A stretch of 64,000 nucleotides of DNA from positions 1 through 64,000 of the forward strand of contig WHUE01000003.1 of NCBI GenBank assembly GCA_009377375.1. Direction: 5' to 3'. The position numbers and the translations under genes were made by a program. The notes beneath the pieces were generated by a model, which had not been told where the DNA came from, did no database searches, and saw only the letters and a program-made list of their open reading frames with translations. Positions 48,611 to 58,272 of this stretch are shown here, piece by piece. The number at the start of each line of letters is the position of its first letter. Positions within the stretch are counted from its first letter, which is position 1. This stretch comes from Alphaproteobacteria bacterium (lineage in GTDB: Bacteria; Pseudomonadota; Alphaproteobacteria; MPNO01; UBA2964).

Positions 48611-51202
48611 ATGCGCACGTCCCGATGGGTGCTCGTCACCTATGCCGCCATCGTCCTGTCCGGACTCGTCGCGGCACTTCCCAGCATTCTGACCCCAGAA
48701 CAGGTCGCGGCGTTGCCCGGCTGGCTGCCCAGGCAGGCCGTGACGCTCGGCCTGGATCTTCGCGGCGGCTCCCATCTCGTGCTCGAGGTCGACGCCGCCG
48801 CGCTGAGGGCGGCGCGCCTGCAGACCCTGCTCGAAGATGCGCGGAGCCGGCTGCGGGCGGAGGGCCTGCGTCCGCAATCCGTTCGGATCGCCGGCAATGC
48901 CGTCGTCGTCGCCGTCGACCGGCCTGACGAACGGAACCGGGCGCTGCCCGTGCTGCGCGCTCTTGCCGCGCCCGTAGGCGCCTCGGCATTCGCCGACGGG
49001 GCGCCCGACATCGAGGTCAGAAGCGAAGGCAGCGCCATCAGGCTCAGCCTGACCGAAGCCGGCTTCCGCGACCGCCTCGACGCTGCGGCCGGCCAGAGCC
49101 TGGAAATCATCCGTCAGCGGGTCGACCAGGCCGGCGTGGCGGAGCCGACCATCCAGCGCGTCGGTCCGGACCGGATTCTGGTCCAGTTGCCGGGGGTGCA
49201 GGATCCGACCAGGCTGCGGGAGCTTCTCGGCTCCACCGCCCAGATGAGCTTCCATATGCTGGCGCGGAATGCGCCAGTGGACGGCCGCGTTCCCCCGGGG
49301 GTGCGGGTCCTGCCGGACGTCGACGGGAAATCGAGCTACGCCGTGGAGGGCCGCGTCGCCATCAGCGGCGAGCGGCTGGCGGATGCGAGGGCGGGGTTCG
49401 ACCAGCGCACCAGCGAACCGATCGTGACCTTCCGCTTCGACAGCACCGGCGCCCGCCAGTTCGGAACGATCACCCGCAACAATGTCGGCCGGCCCTTCGC
49501 CATCGTGCTGGACGGAAAGGTTCTCAGCGCGCCGGTCATCCGCGAGCCGATCACCGGCGGCTCGGGCCAGATCAGCGGCGGTTTCAGCGTGCAGGATACG
49601 GTTTTCCTGTCCGCCCTGCTGCGCGCAGGCGCCCTCCCCGCGCCGCTGACCGTGATCGAGGAGCGCAGCGTCGGTCCCGATCTCGGCAGCGATGCGATCC
49701 GGATGGGCATCTATACCGGCCTCGCGGGTTTCGCGCTCGTCGTCGCCTTCATGGTCGCCCTTTACGGCGCTTGGGGGCTCATCGCCAACCTGGCGCTCGC
49801 GTTCAATATCGCGCTCACCCTCGGCGCGCTCGGTCTGCTCGGGGCGACGCTGACGCTTCCGGGCATAGCGGGAATCATCCTCGGCATCGGCCTTGCGGTC
49901 GACGCGAACATCCTGATCAACGAACGCATCCGGGAGGAAACGAAGAAGGGGGCGAGCGCCTTCAAGGCGCTCGATATCGGCTTTCGCCGCGCCTACTCGA
50001 CCATCATCGACGCCAACGTCACCACGCTTCTCGCGACGCTGCTGCTCTTCCTGGTCGGCTCGGGCCCGGTGCGCGGCTTCGCCGTCACGATGATGCTCGG
50101 CATCGTTATCTCGATGTTCACCGCGGTCGCGGTCGTGCGCGTCGTCATGACGGAGATCGTGCATTCCAGGCGGCTGAAGAGGCTCGAAATCGCGCCGCTG
50201 ATACGCCTCGGACAACGTGGAACCGCCATTTCCTTCATGAGGGCGCGGTTCTTCGGCATCGGTCTGTCGATCCTGCTCTCCCTCGCCTCCATCGGCCTCT
50301 TCGTCCACCCGGGCCTGAGCTACGGCATCGACTTCAAGGGCGGCATCCAGATGGAGGTCAGGACGCCGGGACCCGCCGATCTCGGCCAGCTTCGGTCGGC
50401 ATTCGTCGGCCTCGGGCTCGGCGAAGTCGCGCTGCAGGCGTTCGGCGATGACAGCAGCGTGCTCATCCGCGTCGAGCGTCAGGACGGCGGCGAGCAGGCG
50501 CAGACGGCTGCCGTGCAGACGATGCGTCAGGCGGTCGCGGAGGTCGCACCCGGCGCGAGCATCGAACGCAGCGAGGTCGTGGGGCCGAAGATCAGCGGCG
50601 AGCTTGCCCGGTCGGGCCTCCTCGCCGTCGCGCTGGCGAGCCTGGCCATGCTCGGCTACATCTGGTGGCGCTTCGAGTGGCACTTCGCGGTCGGCGCGAT
50701 CGTCACTCTCGTGCTCGACACGACCAAGACGATCGGCTTCTTCGCGCTGACCGGGCTGGACTTCAACCTGACGGCGATCGCCGCGCTTCTGACCATCATC
50801 GGCTATTCGGTGAACGACAAGGTCGTCGTCTACGACCGCATGCGCGAGAACCTGCGCCTCTACAAGACAATGCCGCTCCGCCAGCTCATCGACATGAGCA
50901 TCAACCAGGTGCTGGCGCGCTGCATCTTCACCTCGCTCACCACGTTTTTCGCCATGCTTCCGATGGCGATCTGGGGCGGGCCGGCCGTGGCGAGCTTCGC
51001 GGTGCCCATGGTCTTCGGGGTGGTCGTCGCGACCAGCTCGTCGATCTTCATCGCCGCGCCCATCCTGCTCTTTCTCGGCGACTGGCGGGCCCGTCGCCGG
51101 AGGCTGTCGCCGGACGGGGAAGCGGGCGACGGGACGGGTGCATCCGCGGCGGATCGCGACCCGCCTTCAGCCGGGCCCGCAGGGGCGAAGGGGGGATTGT
51201 GA
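48611..51202 (+). CDS. secDF: Fused protein translocase subunit SecDF
   Basis: An 863-residue fusion of SecD and SecF with twelve predicted membrane segments, which uses proton motive force to help Sec-exported proteins out. SecD motifs include LGLDLRGGSHLVLEVD near residue 46 and GIAGIILGIGLAVDANILIN; SecF motifs include YGIDFKGGIQMEV and TIIGYSVNDKVVVYDRMREN. Fused SecDF occurs in several alphaproteobacteria. Neither yajC nor other Sec genes lie next to it, so it could be an extra copy. A polar tail of about 45 residues ends the protein. Confidence 0.93.
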   Translation: MRTSRWVLVTYAAIVLSGLVAALPSILTPEQVAALPGWLPRQAVTLGLDLRGGSHLVLEVDAAALRAARLQTLLEDARSRLRAEGLRPQSVRIAGNAVVVAVDRPDERNRALPVLRALAAPVGASAFADGAPDIEVRSEGSAIRLSLTEAGFRDRLDAAAGQSLEIIRQRVDQAGVAEPTIQRVGPDRILVQLPGVQDPTRLRELLGSTAQMSFHMLARNAPVDGRVPPGVRVLPDVDGKSSYAVEGRVAISGERLADARAGFDQRTSEPIVTFRFDSTGARQFGTITRNNVGRPFAIVLDGKVLSAPVIREPITGGSGQISGGFSVQDTVFLSALLRAGALPAPLTVIEERSVGPDLGSDAIRMGIYTGLAGFALVVAFMVALYGAWGLIANLALAFNIALTLGALGLLGATLTLPGIAGIILGIGLAVDANILINERIREETKKGASAFKALDIGFRRAYSTIIDANVTTLLATLLLFLVGSGPVRGFAVTMMLGIVISMFTAVAVVRVVMTEIVHSRRLKRLEIAPLIRLGQRGTAISFMRARFFGIGLSILLSLASIGLFVHPGLSYGIDFKGGIQMEVRTPGPADLGQLRSAFVGLGLGEVALQAFGDDSSVLIRVERQDGGEQAQTAAVQTMRQAVAEVAPGASIERSEVVGPKISGELARSGLLAVALASLAMLGYIWWRFEWHFAVGAIVTLVLDTTKTIGFFALTGLDFNLTAIAALLTIIGYSVNDKVVVYDRMRENLRLYKTMPLRQLIDMSINQVLARCIFTSLTTFFAMLPMAIWGGPAVASFAVPMVFGVVVATSSSIFIAAPILLFLGDWRARRRRLSPDGEAGDGTGASAADRDPPSAGPAGAKGGL

Positions 51203-51243
51203 TGCCGCAGGCGACGGCCAGCGACGTCTGCCCTTGCAGGCAG

Positions 51244-51378
51244 TCAGCCGGTGAAGAAGACGAAATAGATAATCGCGAAGAGGGCTACGACCAGCGCGGT
51301 GGAAATGCCCAGCACGTAACGCACCTTGTGGCCCGTGACGCCCTGGCGGGCTTCCGTCCTGTTCAGCTCTTCGTTCAT
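51244..51378 (-). CDS. Small single-span membrane protein
   Basis: A 44-residue protein, MNEELNRTEARQGVTGHKVR followed by a membrane segment (about 21-42, VLGISTALVVALFAIIYFVF) and a short end. It has clean N-in topology by the positive residues before the span. The family is not recognised. It converges with secDF 41 nt away. A longer start at 51429 is possible but less likely. Confidence 0.55.
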   Translation of the reverse strand: MNEELNRTEARQGVTGHKVRYVLGISTALVVALFAIIYFVFFTG

Positions 51379-51562
51379 TGGAAAACGGGGCTCCTGTATG
51401 GCGATGCGGCGCTTCTGGACTGCTAACACCGTGGCAGGCGGCGGGTTTCATTCAGAGCTGAAACTTCTCGGAAGGCCGGCCGCTCCACCGTCCCACAGGG
51501 GCGTATCCTCATTCGACGGTCCGGTCTACATGCCGGTGCCCGACGAGGCGTGCCGGCGGACG

Positions 51563-52059
51563 CTACAGAAAGTTGAAAAGGACGTAGACGGCGGCCGCCG
51601 AGGCCGCATAACCGATGAGGATGAGCAGCCCGTCGCGAGCCATCAGGCCCACGCCGGCCGCGGGCGCGTTGACGCCGAAGGGGACGAAGGTGAGGGGATA
51701 GAAGGTCAGCGCCAGAAGCGCCGCGCCCGCCGTTACCGCGCGGCGTTTTGCGCGTTCCGCGATCGGCACGGCCAGGCGCGGCTTCATCAGCCATTCCGCC
51801 CGCTCCATCCGGGGCGCGCCTTCTCGACGGCCCTGTCGAATTTTTCGCGGCCGATCTCCCGCCGGCGAACGATACCGGGCATCCAGAGCGCGTCCCCGCC
51901 GACGAAGGACTGGACAACGGCGACCAGAGTCAGGGTTCCGGTCAGGATCGCCATCCCGGGAATGTCGCCGATGACCGGCAAGATCGCGATCAGGCCGAAG
52001 ATAGTGAGCAGCACGCCGAGCGACCGGGGCGAACCCGGAGGACGGAAAGCGGCGGCCAC
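51563..52059 (-). pseudogene. Frameshifted and N-truncated ExoD-like gene
   Basis: Two overlapping frames together encode most of an ExoD protein. The first (51787-52059, GTG start) reads FGLIAILPVIGDIPGMAILT up to DRAVEKARP; the second (51563-51787) continues with ERAEWLMKPRL, a membrane segment and GLMARDGLLILIGYA. One extra C in the CCCC run at 51811-51814 (minus strand) would join them in one frame. The N-terminal 30 or so residues of normal ExoD are missing, with an in-frame stop just upstream. It is either a decayed gene or contains a sequencing error; the short pieces could also be translated with TGATG coupling. Confidence 0.72.
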
Positions 52060-52197
52060 GCCCGGCCTTTACCTGCCGGGCAAGGAGAATGTCGCGACCG
52101 TGCTTCCAGGCGCTGGCCGGCAATGGAACACGAATCGCTCTCCCGGGTGCAGGACACGAAGAGGCGGATTTACGTGCAGGGTAAAAGGGAGATTGAT

Positions 52198-52827
52198 ATG
52201 ACGGCGCACCTGCCGAAACCGGAACCGGCTGCTGACGGCGAGACGACCTCGGCGCTCTTGCGGCGCATCCTCGCGAGCTTGCCGAACAAGCAGGTTTCAA
52301 TCGGATACCTCGTGCTCCGGCTTCGTCGGCGGTCGTTCGGGGGGCTCATCATCCTGCTCGCGGCGCTGGGGCTTCTTCCCGGCATCTCATTCTTCTGTGG
52401 GTTCGCCATGATCGTTCCGGGCGTACAAATGACGGCGGGCTACCGGGCGCCGCTATTGCCCCGATTCATAAGACGGCGCCGTATCGGAAGAGCCGGCCTC
52501 ACGGCAGTTGCGCGCCGGGCGATCCCCTTGCTGGAGCGGCTTGAACGCTTCGTGAAACCGCGATGGCTCGTTTGGACCCGACCGCCCGTGCCAGCGGCCA
52601 TCGGAGTGCTGGTCGTCGGGTTGGCGCTCGTTGTCATGTTGCCGCTGCCGTTCAGCAATCTGCCGCCGGCAATCGCCCTGCTTTGCCTCTCGTTGGGCCT
52701 CCTGGAGCGGGACGGCTTGCTGATCGTTGCCGGCGTTCTGGCGGCCCTGGTGTCGCTGGCGATCGGCGCGCTGATTTCCTACGCCGCCTTCGAAGGCATC
52801 AGCTTCGTGATCCGGGAGCGCCTCTGA
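52198..52827 (+). CDS. exoD: ExoD family membrane protein
   Basis: A 209-residue inner-membrane protein named after the rhizobial exopolysaccharide gene exoD. After a polar N-terminus, SFGGLIILLAALGLLPGISF and PLPFSNLPPAIALLCLSLGL plus LLERDGLLIVAGVLAALVSL form the hydrophobic core, with a basic loop LLPRFIRRRRIGRAGL. GGGAG lies 7 nt before the ATG. The molecular function is poorly known. It is divergent from the broken paralogue. Confidence 0.85.
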   Translation: MTAHLPKPEPAADGETTSALLRRILASLPNKQVSIGYLVLRLRRRSFGGLIILLAALGLLPGISFFCGFAMIVPGVQMTAGYRAPLLPRFIRRRRIGRAGLTAVARRAIPLLERLERFVKPRWLVWTRPPVPAAIGVLVVGLALVVMLPLPFSNLPPAIALLCLSLGLLERDGLLIVAGVLAALVSLAIGALISYAAFEGISFVIRERL

Positions 52828-53017
52828 GGCCGCCGCGGGACGGCGGACGCGAATGGCCTGCCGCTGGCGGACCGGATCGGGAAATCGTCGGCCATCGCCT
52901 GCCGGTGCCGTCTCGCGGCGGTAGCGGCGGCAAGGTCCTGAATCTGCGGGAGCACCCATGGGACCGGGATTCGTCGGTACATTGTTGAGCTTGCCCGAAC
53001 GAAGTGATAAGCATAAT

Positions 53018-53038
53018 TGCGAATAATTCTTAATTGCA
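53018..53038. promoter_or_regulatory. Putative Fur box upstream of the FecI-type sigma gene
   Basis: The 21 bp starting TGCGAATAATTCT and ending AATTGCA match the familiar Fur box pattern TGCGAATAATTCTCATTTGCA at all but a few positions. It lies 24 bp before the sigma factor start in an A+T-rich patch, so iron-replete repression of the operon is expected. Confidence 0.7.
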
Positions 53039-53061
53039 CGCTGGTGACCGGGTTATCGTGT

Positions 53062-53619
53062 ATGGCCGTCGGGAAAGTGCAGCGCGCGAAGGGATGCGGA
53101 CACAAGGTGCCTCACGAGCGTAACAGGCTGACCCTCTATATGGCGCACCGAGGTGAACTGGTGCGGTACGCCAGCGGCATAGTGGGCGATGCGGCCCGCG
53201 CCGAAGAAGTCGTCCAGGAAGCGTGGCTGCGCTTCGGCGCGGAGGCGAAGGGCCAGCTGCTCGAGGAGCCGGTGGGCTATCTCTATCGTGTCGTGCGCAA
53301 CCTCGCCATCGACTGCTACCGCCAACGGATGCGGGAGAGACGTTACGTCGAGCCTGGGAACTCGTACGCCGGCAGGGACCCTGCGGATGACCTGCCGTCG
53401 CCCGAAACGGTCGCGGTCGCCCGGGACGAACTGCGCCTGTTGCGCGAGGCAATGGCGGAACTGCCGGAGCGCACCCGGATCGCCCTGGAGATGAGGCGGT
53501 TCGGCGGCTACAAGCTCAGGGAAATAGCCGACCGTCTGGGCATATCGGTGACCTCGGTGCATGATATCGTCGTCGAAGGCATCGACTATTGCCGTCGTCG
53601 GGTTCGCCCCGATTCATGA
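53062..53619 (+). CDS. FecI-type extracytoplasmic function sigma factor
   Basis: A 185-residue ECF sigma factor. Region 2 is seen in GDAARAEEVVQEAWLRFGAE and YLYRVVRNLAIDCYRQRMRE; region 4 in LPERTRIALEMRRFGGYKLR and the helix-turn-helix EIADRLGISVTSVHDIVVEG. The ATG at 53062 is chosen over a TTG at 53017 that would fall in the Fur-like box. With FecR and a signalling TonB receptor, it forms a cell-surface signalling system switching on iron uptake genes. Confidence 0.9.
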   Translation: MAVGKVQRAKGCGHKVPHERNRLTLYMAHRGELVRYASGIVGDAARAEEVVQEAWLRFGAEAKGQLLEEPVGYLYRVVRNLAIDCYRQRMRERRYVEPGNSYAGRDPADDLPSPETVAVARDELRLLREAMAELPERTRIALEMRRFGGYKLREIADRLGISVTSVHDIVVEGIDYCRRRVRPDS

Positions 53620-53735
53620 ACGATTTTCCGGGATTCATCCGAAAAACTGCGTAGCTCCGACGTTTCATGGTTGGGCGGTCGGTGCGCCGGGCAACGGACG
53701 ATGCCGCGCATGACGATGCCGATCGAAGGGCGGGA

Positions 53736-54767
53736 ATGACGACATCGGACGAAGACAGGAAGAAGGCCGCGACAGAAGCCGCACGCTGGCTGGTGAGTCT
53801 GGAGGAGGACCCGGACGACGCATCCCTGCGCGCCCGCTTCGACGCCTGGCTGGCGACTTCCCCCGTCAACGCGGTCGCCTGGCGGCACACCGCCGAGATA
53901 TACGACCTGATGGAAAAGGTGCCTCCGGCGCATGCCGAGCACTGGCGGCGCCGCGCCGGCGCGCGGGATCGCATCGCCAGCCTGCAGGGCAGGGACATGC
54001 CGGCGCTGCGCCAGGCGCGGCCGGCTGGGCCGCCAAGGCGCCGCCGACTCATCGTGGCGGCGGTCATGGCGATGGCGGCGTGCCTTGCCGTCGTCCTTCT
54101 GCCGTCCGTCCTCCTCTGGCTGGAAGCGGATCATGTCACGTCGACGGCCGAGCAGCGGAGCCTGGCGCTGCAGGACGGCAGCACGATAAGGCTGGCGCCG
54201 GACAGTGCGGTCGCGATCGATTATACGGCCGACCGGCGCCTGGTTCGTCTGATCAGGGGCGAGGCGTTCTTCGACGTTGCGGCCATGCCCTCCCGTCCGT
54301 TTCGGGTCGTTGCGAGGAACCTGACCGTCACCGTGCTCGGAACGCACTTCGATGTCCGGCTGGGCGAGGACGAAGCCGTCGTTGCAGTGCGGCAAGGTCG
54401 CGTGAACGTGGGCCCGGCCTCGACCCCGGCAAGGCGCGCCGCTACCGAACGGCTTGACGCCGGAAACTGGATGAGGATCGACCGCAGCGGCGCCGTTCGG
54501 CGCGGCACCGTTCCGCCGAACGAGGTGGGCGCATGGCTTGACGGCCAGATCGTCGCCCGGGACCGGCGCCTGAGCGATGTGGTCGACGATCTGCGCCGCT
54601 ATTACGCAGGCATGATCGTGCTCGCCGACAGGCAGTTCGGCGAGCAGGCGGTTTCCGGCGTCTACAACGTGGCCGATCCGGTCGCCGCCATGCGCGCAGT
54701 GGTCGGCGCGCATGGCGGTGTCGTGCACCAGGTCTCTCCCTGGATCATTGTGGTCTCGGGCTCCTGA
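53736..54767 (+). CDS. FecR family anti-sigma/sigma regulator
   Basis: A 343-residue transmembrane regulator. The cytoplasmic N-terminus holds the DUF4880-like AARWLVSLEEDPDDASLRAR and FDAWLATSPVNAVAWRHTAE; one membrane segment lies near 103-125 (LIVAAVMAMAACLAVVLLPS). The periplasmic FecR domain follows (LALQDGSTIRLAPDSAVAID; RGEAFFDVA), with a C-terminal STN-like end. It relays the receptor signal to the sigma factor. Confidence 0.92.
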   Translation: MTTSDEDRKKAATEAARWLVSLEEDPDDASLRARFDAWLATSPVNAVAWRHTAEIYDLMEKVPPAHAEHWRRRAGARDRIASLQGRDMPALRQARPAGPPRRRRLIVAAVMAMAACLAVVLLPSVLLWLEADHVTSTAEQRSLALQDGSTIRLAPDSAVAIDYTADRRLVRLIRGEAFFDVAAMPSRPFRVVARNLTVTVLGTHFDVRLGEDEAVVAVRQGRVNVGPASTPARRAATERLDAGNWMRIDRSGAVRRGTVPPNEVGAWLDGQIVARDRRLSDVVDDLRRYYAGMIVLADRQFGEQAVSGVYNVADPVAAMRAVVGAHGGVVHQVSPWIIVVSGS

Positions 54768-54841
54768 GCAGCACGCTCGAACGTAAAAAACGCCGCTCCG
54801 GCATTTCTCGTCCGAAAAACACGCCTCCTCCTTCGTCAGCT

Positions 54842-54882
54842 ATTCAGAGAATACGAATGAGACGCATTCGCATTCTCTGAAT
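54842..54882. promoter_or_regulatory. Long inverted repeat with Fur-like core before the TonB receptor gene
   Basis: ATTCAGAGAATACGAATG (54842-54859) and CATTCGCATTCTCTGAAT (54865-54882) are inverted repeats with one mismatch and a 5-nt spacer. The core, read on the minus strand, contains TGCGAATGCGTCTCATT, resembling a Fur box. It begins 75 bp after fecR and ends 39 bp before the receptor start. No T-run follows. It may be an operator, a message hairpin, or both. Confidence 0.65.
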
Positions 54883-54921
54883 CGGCGGCTGTGCAAACGA
54901 AGCAAGTGACAGGAGGATGAG

Positions 54922-57495
54922 ATGGAAGCGGTAGTGAGTGCGTCATGCGGGGATCGGCGCTGGTCCCGTTATCGGCTGCTGATGGGGACGACGGCTCTGG
55001 TGACAATGAGCCTCTTCGGCCCCGCGGATGCGGCGGAGGGGCAATCTGCGCCGCGGGACATCGCCCAGGCGCAGCAGACCGGTTTCTACATTCCACCGCA
55101 GTCGCTTACCGATGCTCTCGCCCTGTTCGGACGCCAGTCGGGCATGCAGGTCTCCGTCGATGCAGGCCTCGTCCGCGGCAAGTCGTCGCCCGGCGTGACG
55201 GGCGCCATGTCGCCGGAACAGGCGCTGAACCGAATTCTGGCCGGCACGGGCATCGCCTACCGCCTGACCGGCAGCAACACCGCGATGCTGCAGCTGGCTG
55301 CCGGTGAAAGCGGGAACGCGGTCATGCTTGGCCCCGTGCAGGTGGAGGCCGAAGACCCCGGCGGATATCGGACGGACAGGACCTCTTCCTACAAGCACAC
55401 CGCGCCGCTTCTCGACACGCCGCAGACCATCACGGTGATTCCGCAGGCGGTGATCAAGGAGCAAGGCGCACGGAATCTGACCGAAGTCCTGCGGAACACG
55501 CCGGGCATCAGCTTCAACGCCGGCGAGAACGGCTTTGCGGCGACGACCAACAATTTCAGCATGCGCGGCTTCGACGCCAGCGGCCATATCTTCATCGACG
55601 GCTCGCGCGATTCGGGCGCCTATTCCCGCGATATCTTCAACGTGGAGCAGGTGGAGGTCGCCAAGGGCGCGGCCGCCGATAACGGGCGCGGCGGCGCCGG
55701 CGGCTACGTCAACCTGGCGACCAAGACGCCCAAGGCCAACAACTTCGTGACCGGCGACGTCAGCGGCGGCCTCGACGAATACGATTCCGAGGCCCGCAAG
55801 CGCGGCGTCGCGGACGTCAACCATGTGATCGCCAACGGCACCGCGGTCCGCCTGAACCTTCTGGCTGAAGACAGCGGGGTGCCCGGACGCGAAATCGCGG
55901 AAAGGACTGCGTGGGGGGTCGCGCCGTCATTGACCCATGGCCTCGGCACGGACCTTCGCCTCACCCTCGCATTCGAACATGTCGAGCGTGACGATCTGCC
56001 CGATTTCGGCGTTCCCGGCCACACGGTCGAAGGCATGCTGCTGTACGACCGGGTCGCCGCCAACGCCTCACGGGATACGTTCTACGGCCTCGCGTCCGAC
56101 TTCGACGAGACCGAGAGCGACGCGGTGATCGGCCGCATCGAATACGACATCTCGGACGCGGTGACCGTCAACAACCAGACCCGCTGGGCGCGGGTGGACC
56201 GTGACGCGCGCTACACGATGCCGTCCAACTACGATCCCGTCACGCAGCTGGTGAGCACGTCCACGCAGTTCTATGATCGCGTGAACACCACCGTGACCAA
56301 CCTGACCAACGTTTCCGCCCGGTTCGCCACAGGTTCGGTCGGCCACAGCCTCTCGGCCGGGGTCGAGCTGACCCGCGAGGAGTCGGATTCCGGCCGGACG
56401 CCCAACAGCAACCCCGGCGACACCAACATATTCGACCCCGATCCCTACCGTGCGGGCGGCGTCGCGCCGATGCCGACCCAGCGGAACTCGGTCACCGTGG
56501 ATACAGCGGCGCTCTATGTCTACGACACGGCCAGGATCGCCCCGCAATGGGAAGTTACCGGCGGCATGCGGGCGGAACAGTACTACGTCGATATCGAGAG
56601 CAAGACCGCGGCTGGCGCGCCCACCGGGAACCTGGACGGGTACGAAGATTCGAAGTTCACCCTGGGCGGCAAGATCGGCGTGGTCTACAAGCCGGCCCCG
56701 AACGGCAGCATCTACGCCTCATACGGTGTTTCCGCCCTGCCGCCGGGCGCGTACCTGTCCAACCCCGATATCGCGCGGACGGGCGACAACGCCTTTCCGG
56801 GCTTCGTCGAGGGCGCGAAGGGCATCACCTCCCATAACTACGAGATCGGCGCCAAGTGGAACTTCTTCGGCGGAAAGCTGCTGACCTCCGCCGCGGTGTT
56901 CCGTACTGAAAAGACGGACGTGCCGATTACCGGACGCGACGTGGGCGATACCGCGGACAGCCTGAAGGGCTACGGCAAGCAGATCGTCCAGGGAATGGAG
57001 ATCACGGCTGCCGGCGAGGTCCTCGAGGGCTGGTCGGTGTTCGGCGGCCTCGCGCTGATGGACAGCGAGCGGAAGCACAGCGCGTATCTGGACGAGGTGC
57101 GGAAGCGGGCCAGTCCGGGCGATTACGGAACGCACGACCGGACGAGCGGCGACGAGCTCGCCTTCACGCCGAACTACACCGCCAACCTCTGGACCACCTA
57201 TCGTCTGACCCAGGACTTCACCGTGGGTGGCGGGCTGCAGTTTGTCAGCAGTTCGTATCTCGGTCGCCCGGACGACGCCAACCGCATCATCCCGAACGGC
57301 GTGTTCGGCAAGCTGCCGAGCTACACCGTGTTCCACGCGATGATGTCGTACAAGCTCACCGAGCATGTGGACCTGCTCTTCAGGATCTACAACATCACCG
57401 ACGAGGACTACGCGATTTCCTCCAACTGGAATGGCCGGCGCGCCGTTCTCGGAGACCCGCGGACATTCATGTTGACCACGGCGTTCCGCTTCTGA
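54922..57495 (+). CDS. TonB-dependent siderophore receptor with signalling (STN) domain
   Basis: An 857-residue outer-membrane receptor. A signal peptide (about 1-38, ending ADAA) precedes an STN signalling domain (about 53-122, SLTDALALFGRQSGMQVSVD), which contacts FecR. The plug starts LLDTPQTITVIPQAVIKEQG, and the barrel ends with the classic terminal Phe (TTAFRF). The siderophore-receptor plug and neighbouring piuC resemble the Fiu/PiuA catecholate group, but the ligand is not proven. The ATG has AGGAGG upstream. Confidence 0.93.
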   Translation: MEAVVSASCGDRRWSRYRLLMGTTALVTMSLFGPADAAEGQSAPRDIAQAQQTGFYIPPQSLTDALALFGRQSGMQVSVDAGLVRGKSSPGVTGAMSPEQALNRILAGTGIAYRLTGSNTAMLQLAAGESGNAVMLGPVQVEAEDPGGYRTDRTSSYKHTAPLLDTPQTITVIPQAVIKEQGARNLTEVLRNTPGISFNAGENGFAATTNNFSMRGFDASGHIFIDGSRDSGAYSRDIFNVEQVEVAKGAAADNGRGGAGGYVNLATKTPKANNFVTGDVSGGLDEYDSEARKRGVADVNHVIANGTAVRLNLLAEDSGVPGREIAERTAWGVAPSLTHGLGTDLRLTLAFEHVERDDLPDFGVPGHTVEGMLLYDRVAANASRDTFYGLASDFDETESDAVIGRIEYDISDAVTVNNQTRWARVDRDARYTMPSNYDPVTQLVSTSTQFYDRVNTTVTNLTNVSARFATGSVGHSLSAGVELTREESDSGRTPNSNPGDTNIFDPDPYRAGGVAPMPTQRNSVTVDTAALYVYDTARIAPQWEVTGGMRAEQYYVDIESKTAAGAPTGNLDGYEDSKFTLGGKIGVVYKPAPNGSIYASYGVSALPPGAYLSNPDIARTGDNAFPGFVEGAKGITSHNYEIGAKWNFFGGKLLTSAAVFRTEKTDVPITGRDVGDTADSLKGYGKQIVQGMEITAAGEVLEGWSVFGGLALMDSERKHSAYLDEVRKRASPGDYGTHDRTSGDELAFTPNYTANLWTTYRLTQDFTVGGGLQFVSSSYLGRPDDANRIIPNGVFGKLPSYTVFHAMMSYKLTEHVDLLFRIYNITDEDYAISSNWNGRRAVLGDPRTFMLTTAFRF

Positions 57496-57581
57496 CGACG
57501 CGGCGCATGCGGGCGGCGGCGTGTCCGGCTATTATCGTTGCCGGCATGCCGCCGCCCGCATGAGCACCCGAGGCCGGAACA

Positions 57582-58262
57582 ATGATCCTGGAGATTGCCG
57601 ATGTCCTGACTCCGGACGATCTGCGGCAATGCAGGGTCGCTCTGGAGGCGGCGGACTGGCAGGACGGCAGGCGGACCGCCGGGGACGTCGCCGCCTCGGC
57701 GAAGAATAACCAGCAGCTCGCCGATGACGACCCGCTGACCGCCAGGCTGGGGCAGCTCGTGCTCGCCCGGCTGAGCGGGAACGACAGGTTCGTCGCGGCG
57801 GCGCTGCCGCTCAAGGTCCTGCCGCCGCGCTTCAACCGCTACGCCGACAGCGGCCATTACGCCGATCACGTCGACGGAGCGGTCTTCAGCGTGCCGGGAA
57901 CGCCGCATCGCGTCCGAAGCGACCTGTCGGCGACGCTGTTTCTCAGCGACCCCGACGAGTACGACGGCGGGGAGCTGGTCGTCGCCTCGGAGACAGGGCC
58001 CTACAGGGTCAAGCTGCCGGCGGGTCATATGGTCGTCTATCCCGGCAACACCGTGCACCATGTGACCGCGGTCACGCGCGGCGCCCGGATCGCGGCGTTC
58101 TTCTGGATTCAAAGCCTGGTCCGGGAAGGCGAGCGCCGCGCCATGCTGCTGGGGCTGGACGAGTCGATTCGCGCGGTCCGGACTGCGCTGCCGGACGATC
58201 CCTCGGTCACGCAACTCATCGGCCTCTATCACAATCTTCTCCGCCACTGGTCGGATACGTGA
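57582..58262 (+). CDS. piuC: Fe(II)/2-oxoglutarate dioxygenase, PiuC/YbiX type
   Basis: A 226-residue PKHD-type hydroxylase. The iron ligands H96 and D98 ([10 protein letters not shown]) and H159 ([11 protein letters not shown]) are in place, and R169 fits the 2-oxoglutarate site. PiuC is regularly found beside PiuA/Fiu-type siderophore receptors and is induced by low iron, but its substrate is unknown. It lies 86 nt after the receptor gene. Confidence 0.93.
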   Translation: MILEIADVLTPDDLRQCRVALEAADWQDGRRTAGDVAASAKNNQQLADDDPLTARLGQLVLARLSGNDRFVAAALPLKVLPPRFNRYADSGHYADHVDGAVFSVPGTPHRVRSDLSATLFLSDPDEYDGGELVVASETGPYRVKLPAGHMVVYPGNTVHHVTAVTRGARIAAFFWIQSLVREGERRAMLLGLDESIRAVRTALPDDPSVTQLIGLYHNLLRHWSDT

Positions 58263-58272
58263 CGGGCTGCCG

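Noticed and set aside
47885..50683. Long minus-strand open frame opposite secDF
   Set aside because: SecDF is certain on the plus strand, and the antisense translation is Asp/Arg/Gln-rich with no family signal.
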